A stretch of DNA of 64,000 nucleotides from Lonicera japonica. Taxonomy: Eukaryota > Streptophyta > Magnoliopsida > Dipsacales > Caprifoliaceae. Shown here in pieces: positions 48,001 to 62,571 of the stretch. Position numbers and translations under genes: made by a program. The notes beneath the pieces were generated by a model that saw only the letters and a list, made by a program, of their open reading frames with translations, was not told the origin of the DNA and did no database searches. The stretch is from contig CM038470.1 in NCBI GenBank assembly GCA_021464415.1, positions 31,231,122 through 31,295,121 on the forward strand, in the 5' to 3' direction. Each line of letters starts with the position of its first letter. Position 1 is the stretch's first letter.

Positions 48001-48890
48001 TGATCAATGGACTTTCGTTAGACAAAATATTATAGAGTAGGATAACCAAATAGGAAAGTTGATTGCGACTATATCACTAACATATGATGATTCGTGTTGG
48101 ATTAAATCTTAATCCAATGTAATTGCAGTGGTATAGTCAAATGGTGTCAGAATAAAAATGGAAATTCAAGTGTGTACGAATAAAGGTGATTTGAATTGGA
48201 AGATAAACAAAATGAATTTTTGGATGTGTCCGGTTCTTGTAGGCCAAATATATATCCACCTTTATATGGATATCTCCTATCCGTTTAGCCCATTTTCATA
48301 TCATATTATTATTTTGCGCATGAAATAAGTAGTTTAAATTAACTTATTTTATTTTACACAATAGTGGATGTTGTATTAACTTTGATTTTATTGGGATTGT
48401 ATTAATCCATGATTGCTTTAAGTGGACAAATTCAGAAATACACCCATCTTTTAGTTTTGTTAAGTTAGACATTTTTGTTTAACGAAAAACCTAATGTTAA
48501 ATAACAAAAAATATACCACATTAAGTAAGCCGAAATTTTTTGGTATGCATGTGAAATTATAAAATTACTCTTTATATGATAATAAAAGTAATGCTTGTAA
48601 TAATACTGAAACATCCAATCTCAAACATGAAGAACACATGCATGTTATCATCACTTAACCAAATATCATCACACATTTTTAAACTCTATATAATGTTAAA
48701 AATTATTAAGTATAATATTGCACATCAATTAAATATGATACAAATTTATGTATGGTCACTTCAAATATGTTTGTATAGGCTCGTCATGTAAGTCTTGTGA
48801 AATACAATCATTACCCATCACGCCACTATCTTTTAACATATTTGCATAAAAATGTTATGTGCTATCATTTTTTATCAAGACATCGCTAAT
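45050..48890. repeat. Blocks A and B, copy 4 (most diverged)
   Basis: 45,050-47,650 aligns with block A and 47,640-48,880 with block B, with more substitutions and deletions than the other copies. The site of solo LTRs A and C is empty here (gatcaagtgctttaaag, CAAGT at 47,912-47,916). Non-coding. Confidence 0.65.
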
Positions 48891-49489
48891 TTATTTTGGT
48901 GACCCAAACTTAATTAATTGATTACAATACATAAATTTTTTGTAGTGCAAATTAATATATATTACTGGAACTGATTCTATTTTTATTATCGTTTCATTAT
49001 TTTTATTTATATTATTATCATTACAAGTAATGTTGTTAATTGAGATATTAGAGAAAATTAAAGATAATAACATTTAACAATTCCTGATTCTATCTGATTC
49101 TCCGGCCACAGATAAAATATTGCAATGAAATCCTTCACAAAATCATTGAATGCAAAACTTTTCAAATCAATTGTTTGCCACTCAAAATGCTTCTAGCTGG
49201 CAGGAAAAAAAATATATCATTTCAAAGTTTAACCCCACTGTTAACCAGTGGATCTCGAATGCTTTCTTTCCTCAATTTTTTTGAAAGGATTGGGACGGGT
49301 GTCAGAGTAGAAATATTTTAATTATATTATTATTTTAGATTTTTTAGTTACATAATTATATATATTAAGTTTTTTATTTTTACACTTTTTTGAAAAATTT
49401 ATGAAAGTTTTGTATTTTTTATTTTTTTTTAATTGGTAAACATCAATTCAAAAAAAAAATTACAGTAAAAGCGACTCTAACCTTCAACA
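48891..49489. repeat. Partial copy of the inner part of block A
   Basis: From gtgacccaaacttaattaat the sequence switches to a copy of 38,398-38,990 (and 3,418-3,860). It ends near cgactctaaccttcaacaa. Non-coding. Confidence 0.6.
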
Positions 49490-49965
49490 ACCCAATTCTG
49501 CTAAGATTCCTCTAAAGTGACAAATTTAACTTTAAAATGACAAATTTAACTTCATCAGTGTAGATAGTTGAAAAATTTAGACTGTTTATTACAAATAAGT
49601 GGTTTGGATTTTGAGACACAAGCACACACTCCAACCAAAACAAGATCAAACGACAACATTTTATAAATTTTAAAAAATTAATGCCGTCATCTTCTATTTC
49701 AACGCTGACTCACCTGGTAATTCATAAAACCTTGGCCGAATTCAATCGTCATCTAACACCATCAAGAAAGAATTTGACATCTATAGAATCTCCTACTCTC
49801 TAATTCATTGATTTAACCATGGTACCTTATTGTAACAAAATTTCATTTAAAAAAGAAATAGGAAAAAAAATCCAATCTTCAACATTAATTTAGTGACTGA
49901 AATCGGTGAAGATGACAAGGTTTTCTTCATTCTTTTGTATCTTTTCAATTTTTATTAGTAGATTT
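49490..49965. other. Single-copy stretch left of the satellite array
   Basis: No match elsewhere in the window and no sustained frame. It starts with a short direct repeat (gacaaatttaact, twice). It may be part of whatever brought in the array. Confidence 0.4.
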
Positions 49966-50401
49966 AGTAGAATTTTATAATATTGCATAAATATACTCAT
50001 TTGTGATTTTTCTTAAATAAGATCTTTGGATTACTCTACACACCATAGGTTATCCCATTTTGGTTCAAGAGTTAAGAATCCACTACCAAATTATCAATGG
50101 ATCTAGAATAATATATTATTGCACATATATACCCAAAATAAATTCTATACTAGTTTGATTAAATGGAATCACCTATGGTATGCAGAGTGAACCCAAAAGC
50201 TAACCAAATAGTATTTGACAATTTATTTGTTTATAAGAGATTTTTCCTTTCAGGATCTATATTTTCTTCTTTTAGAAATAATAATAATATAAGGTTGTCA
50301 CTCACTCACATTAACACTCAAGAACTAGAAGATAAATTTGGAAAATAAAATGAACTTAAGAAAATCCTATGGTATGTAGCTCATCTCTTAAGTCAAGTAT
50401 A

Positions 50402-51190
50402 AAAACCAAAATAGGATCACCTATGGTGTGTAGAGTAATTCAAAGATCTTATTTAAGAAAAATCACAAATGAGTATATTTATACAATATTATAAAATTCT
50501 AAATCACAAATAAAAATGAGGCTTCATCTCTCCCCTTGAAAGGGAGATTAGCCTTCCATAAAGATAGAAGAACAAAACAAATAATAAAATAGCTCCTTAA
50601 ATATCTCCAAATATGTGAGTAAAAAACAATTTCTCTCAACACTCTACAATATTGTCTTCTTCAACAAAATGAAACAATAATACAAGAAGAAGAAAAATAT
50701 GTAGCACTCAAATATTTTCTCTCTCTACAACAAGCTATCTTGCTCCAAGCTCTCCTCCTTTCTTTCAAACTCTCGGATGGTTGTCCTCTCCCTTGGCCAA
50801 ATATCAATCAATATATGTGAGAAAATGGGAGAGAATATTAATGATGAAAGTAGACAATGGGGTGAGGGGGTGTAAGAGAATAATGAGACTTTGTATAGAC
50901 AGTGGTGTGTGTAAGAGAATAATGTGGACATTGTCTAGGTAGTGGAGTGTTGGGTTATGGGTTGAGAGATTAAAAAATATGAGAGTGGGCACACACACTT
51001 TTGGGATATTTTTCTCTCTTTTTTTTTCTTTTTCTGCGGGAATGTTGTAATGGAATTTCCGATATGAAGATGAACGAATTTGGAAAAGTATTGAACTGGA
51101 AAGTTGTAGCTCTCGAAATTCTCTTGATTTTAGGCTCAAGAAACGCATGATTCGGAGTTTCGAGCAAAAAGTTATGCATTAAAAACTATC
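50402..51190 (+). repeat. Satellite unit 1, left arm
   Basis: Runs from accaaaataggatcacc to ttaaaaactatc. Its reverse complement is the right arm at 51,356-52,132. It contains a T-rich tract near 51,017 that varies in length between units. Confidence 0.85.
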
Positions 51191-51355
51191 CGAGCAACTT
51201 TAGGTGTCCTGTCTCACATATTCAACAAAGTTAAGCATTTAATTACATCAATTGAGACAAGAACCTGAAAAACAACTAAATGTCAACATTAGATAATATA
51301 ATGCAATTTTTGACACTTAAATTTCGGCATTTGGGGAATTAAAAATAACAGTTTT
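51191..51355. repeat. Satellite unit 1, central spacer (palindrome loop)
   Basis: 165 bp between the arms, with no inverted partner. It would be the loop of a hairpin transcript. Equivalent spacers occur about every 2.07 kb. Confidence 0.8.
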
Positions 51356-52132
51356 GGTAGTTTTTAAAGCATAACTTTTTGTTCGGAACTCCGAATCATG
51401 CGGTTCTTGATCCTAAAATCAAGAGAATTTCGAGAGCTACAACTTTCATGTTCAACACTTTTCCTAATTTGGCCATCTTCATATCCGAAATTTCATTACA
51501 ACATTCCGACAGCAAAAGAAAAAAATAGAGAAAAATATCCCAAAAGTGTGTGTGCCCACTCTCATATTTTTAATCACTCAACCCATAACCCAACACTCCA
51601 CTACCTAGACAATGTCCACATTATTCTCTTACACACCCCACTCTCTAGACAAAGTCTCATTATTCTCTTACACCCCCTCACCCCATTGTCTACTTTCATC
51701 ATGAATATTCTCTCCCATTTTCTCACATATATTGATTGATATTTGGCCAAGGTAGAAAACACCTACGAGAGTTTGAAAGAAAGGAGGAGAGCTTGGAGAA
51801 AGAGAGCTTGTTCTAGAGAGAGAAAATATTTTAGTGCTACATATTTTTCTTCTTCTTGTATTATTGTTTCATTTTATTGAATAAGACAATATTGTAGAGT
51901 GTTGAGAGAAATTGTTTTACTCACATATTTGGAGATATTTAAGGAGCTATTTTATTATTTGTGTTCTTCTATCTTTATGGAAGGCTAATCTCTCTTTGAA
52001 GGGGAGAGATGAAGCCTCATTTTTATTTGTGATTTAGTAGAATTTTATAATATTGCATAAATATACTCATTTGTGATTTTTCTTAAATAAGATCTTTGGA
52101 TTACTCTACACACCATAGGTTATCCCATTTTG
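51356..52132 (-). repeat. Satellite unit 1, right arm (inverted)
   Basis: Begins ggtagtttttaaagcataac and ends ccataggttatcccatttt, the inverted counterpart of the left arm. Differences from it include ggtagaaaacacctacg where the left arm has the complement of cggatggttgtcctctccc. Confidence 0.85.
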
Positions 52133-52471
52133 GTTCAAGAGTTAAGAATCCACTACCAAATTATCAATGGATCTAGAATAATATATTATTGCACATATAT
52201 ACCCAAAATAAATTCTATGCTAGTTTGATTAAATGGAATCACCTATGGTATGCAGAGTGAACCCAAAAGCTAACCAAATAGTATTTGAGCTTTTATTTGT
52301 TTATAAGAGATTTTTCCTTTCAGGATCTATATTTTCTTCTTTTAGAAATAATAATAATATAAGGTTGTCACTCACTCACATTAACACTCAAGAACTAGAA
52401 GATAAATTTGGAAAATAAAATGAACTTAAGAAAATCCTATGGTATGTAGCTCATCTCTTAAGTCAAGTATA
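52133..52471. repeat. Satellite inter-palindrome spacer
   Basis: About 340 bp linking one palindrome to the next. It contains two further short versions of the motif cctatggtatg. A 61-codon frame (52,233-52,418) recurs in each unit but shows no sign of being a gene. Confidence 0.75.
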
Positions 52472-55400
52472 AAAACCAAAATAGGATCACCTATGGTGTG
52501 TAGAGTAATCCAAAGATCTTATTTAAGAAAAATCACAAATGAGTATATTTATGCAATATTATAAAATTCTAAATCACAAATAAAAATGAGGCTTCATCTC
52601 TCCCCTTGAAAGGGAGATTAGCCTTCCATAAAGATAGAAGAACAAAACAAATAATAAAATAGCTCCTTAAATATCTCCAAATATGTGAGTAAAACAATTT
52701 CTCTCAACACTCTACAATATTGTCTTCTTCAACAAAATGAAACAATAATACAAGAAGAAGAAAAATATGTAGCACTCAAATATTTTCTCTCTCTACAACA
52801 AGCTATCTTGCTCCAAGCTCTCCTCCTTTCTTTCAAACTCTCGGATGGTTGTCCTCTCCCTTGGCCAAATATCAATCAATATATGTGAGAAAATGGGAGA
52901 GAATATTAATGATGAAAGTAGACAATGGGGTGAGGGGGTGTAAGAGAATAATGAGACTTTGTCTAGACAGTGGTGTGTGTAAGAGAATAATGTGGACATT
53001 GTCTAGGTAGTGGAGTGTTGGGTTATGGGTTGAGAGATTAAAAAATATGAGAGTGGGCACACACACTTTTGGGATATTTTTCTCTCTTTTTTTTTTTTTT
53101 CTGCGGGAATGTTGTAATGGAATTTCCGATATGAAGATGGACGAATTTGGAAAATTATTGAACTGGAAAGTTGTAGCTCTCGAAATTCTCTTGATTTTAG
53201 GCTCAAGAAACGCATGATTCGAAGTTTCGAGCAAAAAGTTATGCATTAAAAACTATCCGAGCAACTTTAGGTGTCCTGTCTCACATATTCAACAAAGTTA
53301 AGCATTTAATTACATCAATTGAGACAAGAACCTGAAAAACAACTAAATGTCAACATTAGATAATATAATGCAATTTTTGACACTTAAATTTCGGCATTTG
53401 GGGAATTAAAAATAACAGTTTTGGTAGTTTTTAAAGCATAACTTTTTGTTCGGAACTCCGAATCATGCGGTTCTTGAGCCTAAAATCAATAGAATTTCGA
53501 GAGCTACAACTTTCATGTTCAACACTTTTCCTAATTTGGCCATCTTCATATCCGAAATTTCATTACAACATTCCGACAGCAAAAGAAAAAAATAGAGAAA
53601 AATATCCCAAAAGTGTGTGTGCCCACTCTCATATTTTTAATCACTCAACCCATAACCCAACACTCCACTACCTAGACAATGTCCACATTATTCTCTTACA
53701 CACCCCACTCTCTAGACAAAGTCTCATTATTCTCTTACACCCCCTCACCCCATTGTCTACTTTCATCATGAATATTCTCTCCCATTTTCTCACATATATT
53801 GATTGATATTTGGCCAAGGTAGAAAACACCTACGAGAGTTTGAAAGAAAGGAGGAGAGCTTGGAGAAAGAGAGCTTGTTCTAGAGAGAGAAAATATTTTA
53901 GTGCTACATATTTTTCTTCTTCTTGTATTATTGTTTCATTTTATTGAATAAGACAATATTGTAGAGTGTTGAGAGAAATTGTTTTACTCACATATTTGGA
54001 GATATTTAAGGAGCTATTTTATTATTTGTGTTCTTCTATCTTTATGGAAGGCTAATCTCTCTTTGAAGGGGAGAGATGAAGCCTCATTTTTATTTGTGAT
54101 TTAGTAGAATTTTATAATATTGCATAAATATACTCATTTGTGATTTTTCTTAAATAAGATCTTTGGATTACTCTACACACCATAGGTTATCCCATTTTGG
54201 TTCAAGAGTTAAGAATCCACTACCAAATTATCAATGGATCTAGAATAATATATTATTGCACATATATACCCAAAATAAATTCTATGCTAGTTTGATTAAA
54301 TGGAATCACCTATGGTATGCAGAGTGAACCCAAAAGCTAACCAAATAGTATTTGAGCTTTTATTTGTTTATAAGAGATTTTTCCTTTCAGGATCTATATT
54401 TTCTTCTTTTAGAAATAATAATAATATAAGGTTGTCACTCACTCACATTAACACTCAAGAACTAGAAGATAAATTTGGAAAATAAAATGAACTTAAGAAA
54501 ATCCTATGGTATGTAGCTCATCTCTTAAGTCAAGTATAAAAACCAAAATAGGATCACCTATGGTGTGTAGAGTAATCCAAAGATCTTATTTAAGAAAAAT
54601 CACAAATGAGTATATTTATGCAATATTATAAAATTCTAAATCACAAATAAAAATGAGGCTTCATCTCTCCCCTTGAAAGGGAGATTAGCCTTCCATAAAG
54701 ATAGAAGAACAAAACAAATAATAAAATAGCTCCTTAAATATCTCCAAATATGTGAGTAAAACAATTTCTCTCAACACTCTACAATATTGTCTTCTTCAAC
54801 AAAATGAAACAATAATACAAGAAGAAGAAAAATATGTAGCACTCAAATATTTTCTCTCTCTACAACAAGCTATCTTGCTCCAAGCTCTCCTCCTTTCTTT
54901 CAAACTCTCGGATGGTTGTCCTCTCCCTTGGCCAAATATCAATCAATATATGTGAGAAAATGGGAGAGAATATTAATGATGAAAGTAGACAATGGGTGAG
55001 GGGGTGTAAGAGAATAATGAGACTTTGTCTAGACAGTGGTGTGTGTAAGAGAATAATGTGGACATTGTCTAGGTAGTGGAGTGTTGGGTTATGGGTTGAG
55101 AGATTAAAAAATATGAGAGTGGGCACACACACTTTTGGGATATTTTTCTCTCTTTTTTTTTTTTTCTGCGGGAATGTTGTAATGGAATTTCCGATATGAA
55201 GATGGACGAATTTGGAAAATTATTGAACTGGAAAGTTGTAGCTCTCGAAATTCTCTTGATTTTAGGCTCAAGAAACGCATGATTCGAAGTTTCGAGCAAA
55301 AAGTTATGCATTAAAAACTATCCGAGCAACTTTAGGTGTCCTGTCTCACATATTCAACAAAGTTAAGCATTTAATTACATCAATTGAGACAAGAACCTGA

Positions 55401-58400
55401 AAAACAACTAAATGTCAACATTAGATAATATAATGCAATTTTTGACACTTAAATTTCGGCATTTGGGGAATTAAAAATAACAGTTTTGGTAGTTTTTAAA
55501 GCATAACTTTTTGTTCGGAACTCCGAATCATGCGGTTCTTGAGCCTAAAATCAATAGAATTTCGAGAGCTACAACTTTCATGTTCAACACTTTTCCTAAT
55601 TTGGCCATCTTCATATCCGAAATTTCATTACAACATTCCGACAGCAAAAGAAAAAAATAGAGAAAAATATCCCAAAAGTGTGTGTGCCCACTCTCATATT
55701 TTTAATCACTCAACCCATAACCCAACACTCCACTACCTAGACAATGTCCACATTATTCTCTTACACACCCCACTCTCTAGACAAAGTCTCATTATTCTCT
55801 TACACCCCCTCACCCCATTGTCTACTTTCATCATGAATATTCTCTCCCATTTTCTCACATATATTGATTGATATTTGGCCAAGGTAGAAAACACCTACGA
55901 GAGTTTGAAAGAAAGGAGGAGAGCTTGGAGAAAGAGAGCTTGTTCTAGAGAGAGAAAATATTTTAGTGCTACATATTTTTCTTCTTCTTGTATTATTGTT
56001 TCATTTTATTGAATAAGACAATATTGTAGAGTGTTGAGAGAAATTGTTTTACTCACATATTTGGAGATATTTAAGGAGCTATTTTATTATTTGTGTTCTT
56101 CTATCTTTATGGAAGGCTAATCTCTCTTTGAAGGGGAGAGATGAAGCCTCATTTTTATTTGTGATTTAGTAGAATTTTATAATATTGCATAAATATACTC
56201 ATTTGTGATTTTTCTTAAATAAGATCTTTGGATTACTCTACACACCATAGGTTATCCCATTTTGGTTCAAGAGTTAAGAATCCACTACCAAATTATCAAT
56301 GGATCTAGAATAATATATTATTGCACATATATACCCAAAATAAATTCTATGCTAGTTTGATTAAATGGAATCACCTATGGTATGCAGAGTGAACCCAAAA
56401 GCTAACCAAATAGTATTTGAGCTTTTATTTGTTTATAAGAGATTTTTCCTTTCAGGATCTATATTTTCTTCTTTTAGAAATAATAATAATATAAGGTTGT
56501 CACTCACTCACATTAACACTCAAGAACTAGAAGATAAATTTGGAAAATAAAATGAACTTAAGAAAATCCTATGGTATGTAGCTCATCTCTTAAGTCAAGT
56601 ATAAAAACCAAAATAGGATCACCTATGGTGTGTAGAGTAATCCAAAGATCTTATTTAAGAAAAATCACAAATGAGTATATTTATGCAATATTATAAAATT
56701 CTAAATCACAAATAAAAATGAGGCTTCATCTCTCCCCTTGAAAGGGAGATTAGCCTTCCATAAAGATAGAAGAACAAAACAAATAATAAAATAGCTCCTT
56801 AAATATCTCCAAATATGTGAGTAAAACAATTTCTCTCAACACTCTACAATATTGTCTTCTTCAACAAAATGAAACAATAATACAAGAAGAAGAAAAATAT
56901 GTAGCACTCAAATATTTTCTCTCTCTACAACAAGCTATCTTGCTCCAAGCTCTCCTCCTTTCTTTCAAACTCTCGGATGGTTGTCCTCTCCCTTGGCCAA
57001 ATATCAATCAATATATGTGAGAAAATGGGAGAGAATATTAATGATGAAAGTAGACAATGGGGTGAGGGGGTGTAAGAGAATAATGAGACTTTGTCTAGAC
57101 AGTGGTGTGTGTAAGAGAATAATGTGGACATTGTCTAGGTAGTGGAGTGTTGGGTTATGGGTTGAGAGATTAAAAAATATGAGAGTGGGCACACACACTT
57201 TTGGGATATTTTTCTCTCTTTTTTTTTTTTTCTGCGGGAATGTTGTAATGGAATTTCCGATATGAAGATGGACGAATTTGGAAAATTATTGAACTGGAAA
57301 GTTGTAGCTCTCGAAATTCTCTTGATTTTAGGCTCAAGAAACGCATGATTCGAAGTTTCGAGCAAAAAGTTATGCATTAAAAACTATCCGAGCAACTTTA
57401 GGTGTCCTGTCTCACATATTCAACAAAGTTAAGCATTTAATTACATCAATTGAGACAAGAACCTGAAAAACAACTAAATGTCAACATTAGATAATATAAT
57501 GCAATTTTTGACACTTAAATTTCGGCATTTGGGGAATTAAAAATAACAGTTTTGGTAGTTTTTAAAGCATAACTTTTTGTTCGGAACTCCGAATCATGCG
57601 GTTCTTGAGCCTAAAATCAAGAGAATTTCGAGAGCTACAACTTTCATGTTCAACACTTTTCCTAATTTGGCCATCTTCATATCCGAAATTTCATTACAAC
57701 ATTCCGACAGCAAAAGAAAAAAATAGAGAAAAATATCCCAAAAGTGTGTGTGCCCACTCTCATATTTTTAATCACTCAACCCATAACCCAACACTCCACT
57801 ACCTAGACAATGTCCACATTATTCTCTTACACACCCCACTCTCTAGACAAAGTCTCATTATTCTCTTACACCCCCTCACCCCATTGTCTACTTTCATCAT
57901 GAATATTCTCTCCCATTTTCTCACATATATTGATTGATATTTGGCCAAGGTAGAAAACACCTACGAGAGTTTGAAAGAAAGGAGGAGAGCTTGGAGAAAG
58001 AGAGCTTGTTCTAGAGAGAGAAAATATTTTAGTGCTACATATTTTTCTTCTTCTTGTATTATTGTTTCATTTTATTGAATAAGACAATATTGTAGAGTGT
58101 TGAGAGAAATTGTTTTACTCACATATTTGGAGATATTTAAGGAGCTATTTTATTATTTGTGTTCTTCTATCTTTATGGAAGGCTAATCTCTCTTTGAAGG
58201 GGAGAGATGAAGCCTCATTTTTATTTGTGATTTAGTAGAATTTTATAATATTGCATAAATATACTCATTTGTGATTTTTCTTAAATAAGATCTTTGGATT
58301 ACTCTACACACCATAGGTTATCCCATTTTGGTTCAAGAGTTAAGAATCCACTACCAAATTATCAATGGATCTAGAATAATATATTATTGCACATATATAC

Positions 58401-61400
58401 CCAGAATAAATTCTATGCTAGTTTGATTAAATGGAATCACCTATGGTATGCAGAGTGAACCCAAAAGCTAACCAAATAGTAATTGAGCTTTTATTTGTTT
58501 ATAAGAGATTTTTCCTTTCAGGATCTATATTTTCTTCTTTTAGAAATAATAATAATATAAGGTTGTCACTCACTCACATTAACACTCAAGAACTAGAAGA
58601 TAAATTTGGAAAATAAAATGAACTTAAGAAAATCCTATGGTATGTAGCTCATCTCTTAAGTCAAGTATAAAAACCAAAATAGGATCACCTATGGTGTGTA
58701 GAGTAATCCAAAGATCTTATTTAAGAAAAATCACAAATGAGTATATTTATGCAATATTATAAAATTCTAAATCACAAATAAAAATGAGGCTTCATCTCTC
58801 CCCTTGAAAGGGAGATTAGCCTTCCATAAAGATAGAAGAACAAAACAAATAATAAAATAGCTCCTTAAATATCTCCAAATATGTGAGTAAAACAATTTCT
58901 CTCAACACTCTACAATATTGTCTTCTTCAACAAAATGAAACAATAATACAAGAAGAAGAAAAATATGTAGCACTCAAATATTTTCTCTCTCTACAACAAG
59001 CTATCTTGCTCCAAGCTCTCCTCCTTTCTTTCAAACTCTCGGATGGTTGTCCTCTCCCTTGGCCAAATATCAATCAATATATGTGAGAAAATGGGAGAGA
59101 ATATTAATGATGAAAGTAGACAATGGGGTGAGGGGGTGTAAGAGAATAATGAGACTTTGTCTAGACAGTGGTGTGTGTAAGAGAATAATGTGGACATTGT
59201 CTAGGTAGTGGAGTGTTGGGTTATGGGTTGAGAGATTAAAAAATATGAGAGTGGGCACACACACTTTTGGGATATTTTTCTCTTTTTTTTTTTTTTTTTT
59301 TCTGCGGGAATGTTGTAATGGAATTTCCGATATGAAGATGGACGAATTTGGAAAATTATTGAACTGGAAAGTTGTAGCTCTCGAAATTCTCTTGATTTTA
59401 GGCTCAAGAAACGCATGATTCGAAGTTTCGAGCAAAAAGTTATGCATTAAAAACTATCCGAGCAACTTTAGGTGTCCTGTCTCACATATTCAACAAAGTT
59501 AAGCATTTAATTACATCAATTGAGACAAGAACCTGAAAAACAACTAAATGTCAACATTAGATAATATAATGCAATTTTTGACACTTAAATTTCGGCATTT
59601 GAGGAATTAAAAATAACAGTTTTGGTAGTTTTTAAAGCATAACTTTTTGTTCGGAACTCCGAATCATGCGGTTCTTGAGCCTAAAATCAAGAGAATTTCG
59701 AGAGCTACAACTTTCATGTTCAACACTTTTCCTAATTTGGCCATCTTCATATCCGAAATTTCATTACAACATTCCGACAGCAAAAGAAAAAAATAGAGAA
59801 AAATATCCCAAAAGTGTGTGTGCCCACTCTCATATTTTTAATCACTCAACCCATAACCCAACACTCCACTACCTAGACAATGTCCACATTATTCTCTTAC
59901 ACACCCCACTCTCTAGACAAAGTCTCATTATTCTCTTACACCCCCTCACCCCATTGTCTACTTTCATCATGAATATTCTCTCCCATTTTCTCACATATAT
60001 TGATTGATATTTGGCCAAGGTAGAAAACACCTACGAGAGTTTGAAAGAAAGGAGGAGAGCTTGGAGAAAGAGAGCTTGTTCTAGAGAGAGAAAATATTTT
60101 AGTGCTACATATTTTTCTTCTTCTTGTATTATTGTTTCATTTTATTGAATAAGACAATATTGTAGAGTGTTGAGAGAAATTGTTTTACTCACATATTTGG
60201 AGATATTTAAGGAGCTATTTTATTATTTGTTTTGTTCTTCTATCTTTATGGAAGGCTAATCTCTTTTTGAAGGGGAGAGATGAAGCCTCATTTTTATTTG
60301 TGATTTAGTAGAATTTTATAATATTGCATAAATATACTCATTTGTGATTTTTCTTAAATAAGATCTTTGGATTACTCTACACACCATAGGTTATCCCATT
60401 TTGGTTCAAGAGTTAAGAATCTACTACCAAATTATCAATGGATCTAGAATAATATATTATTGCACATATATACCCAAAATAAATTCTATGCTAGTTTGAT
60501 TAAATGGAATCACCTATGGTATGCAGAGTGAACCCAAAAGCTAACCAAATAGTATTTGACAATTTATTTGTTTATAAGAGATTTTTCCTTTCAGGATCTA
60601 TATTTTCTTCTTTTAGAAATAATAATAATATAAGGTTGTCACTCACTCACATTAACACTCAAGAACTAGAAGATAAATTTGGAAAATAAAATGAACTTAA
60701 GAAAATCCTATGGTATGTAGCTCATCTCTTAAGTCAAGTATAAAAACCAAAATAGGATCACCTATGGTGTGTAGAGTAATCCAAAGATCTTATTTAAGAA
60801 AAATCACAAATGAGTATATTTATGCAATATTATAAAATTCTAAATCACAAATAAAAATGAGGCTTCATCTCTCCCCTTGAAAGGGAGATTAGCCTTCCAT
60901 AAAGATAGAAGAACAAAACAAATAATAAAATAGCTCCTTAAATATCTCCAAATATGTGAGTAAAACAATTTCTCTCAACACTCGACAATATTGTCTTCTT
61001 CAACAAAATGAAACAATAATACAAGAAGAAGAAAAATATGTAGCACTCAAATATTTTCTCTCTCTACAACAAGCTATCTTGCTCCAAGCTCTCCTCCTTT
61101 CTTTCAAACTCTCGAATGGTTGTCCTCTCCCTTGGCCAAATATCAATCAATATATGTGAGAAAATGGGAGAGAATATTAATGATGAAAGTAGACAATGGG
61201 GTGAGGGGGTGTAAGAGAATAATGAGACTTTGTCTAGACAGTGGTGTGTGTAAGAGAATAATGTGGACATTGTCTAGGTAGTGGAGTGTTGGGTTATGGG
61301 TTGAGAGATTAAAAAATATGAGAGTGGGCACACACACTTTTGGGATATTTTTCTCTCTTTTTTTTTCTTTTTCTGCGGGAATGTTGTAATGGAATTTTCG

Positions 61401-62571
61401 ATATGAAGATGGACGAATTTGGAAAATTATTGAACTGGAAAGTTGTAGCTCTCGAAATTCTCTTGATTTTAGGCTCAAGAAACGCATGATTCGAAGTTTC
61501 GAGCAAAAAGTTTTGCATTAAAAACTATCCGAGCAACTTTAGGTGTCCTGTCTCACATATTCAACAAAGTTAAGCATTTAATTACATCAATTGAGACAAG
61601 AACCTGAAAAACAACTAAATGTCAACATTAGATAATATAATGCAATTTTTGACACTTAAATTTCAGCATTTGGGGAATTAAAAATAACAGTTTTGGTAGT
61701 TTTTAAAGCATAACTTTTTGTTCGGAACTCGGAATCATGCGTTTCTTGAGCCTAAAATCAAGAGAATTTCGAGAGCTACAACTTTCATGTTCAACAATTT
61801 TCCTAATTTGGCCATCTTCATATCCGAAATTTCATTACAACATTCCGACAGCAAAAGAAAAAAATAGAGAAAAATATCCCAAAAGTGTGTGTGCCCACTC
61901 TCATATTTTTAATCACTCAACCCATAACCCAAGACTCCACTACCTAGACAATGTCCACATTATTCTCTTACACACCCCACTCTCTAGACAAAGTCTCATT
62001 ATTCTCTTACACCCCCTCACCCCATTGTCTACTTTCATCATGAATATTCTCTCCCATTTTCTCACATATATTGATTGATATTTGGCCAAGGGAGAAAACA
62101 CCTACGAGAGTTTGAAAGAAAGGAGGAGAGCTTGGAGAAAGAGAGCTTGTTCTAGAGAGAGAAAATATTTGAGTGCTACATATTTTTCTTCTTCTTGTAT
62201 TATTGTTTCATTTTATTGAATAAGACAATATTGTAGAGTGTTGAGAGAAATTGTTTTACTCACATATTTGGAGATATTTAAGGAGCTATTTTATTATTTG
62301 TTTTGTTCTTCTATCTTTATGGAAGGCTAATCTCTCTTTCAAGGGGAGAGATGAAGCCTCATTTTTATTTGTGATTTAGAATTTTATAATATTGCATAAA
62401 TATACTCATTTGTGATTTTTCTTAAATAAGATCTTTGGATTACGCTACACACCATAGGTTATCCCATTTTGGTTCAAGAGTTAAGAATCCACTACCAAAT
62501 TATCAATGGATCTAGAATAATATATTATTGCACATATATACCCAAAATAAATTCTATACTAGTTTGATTAA

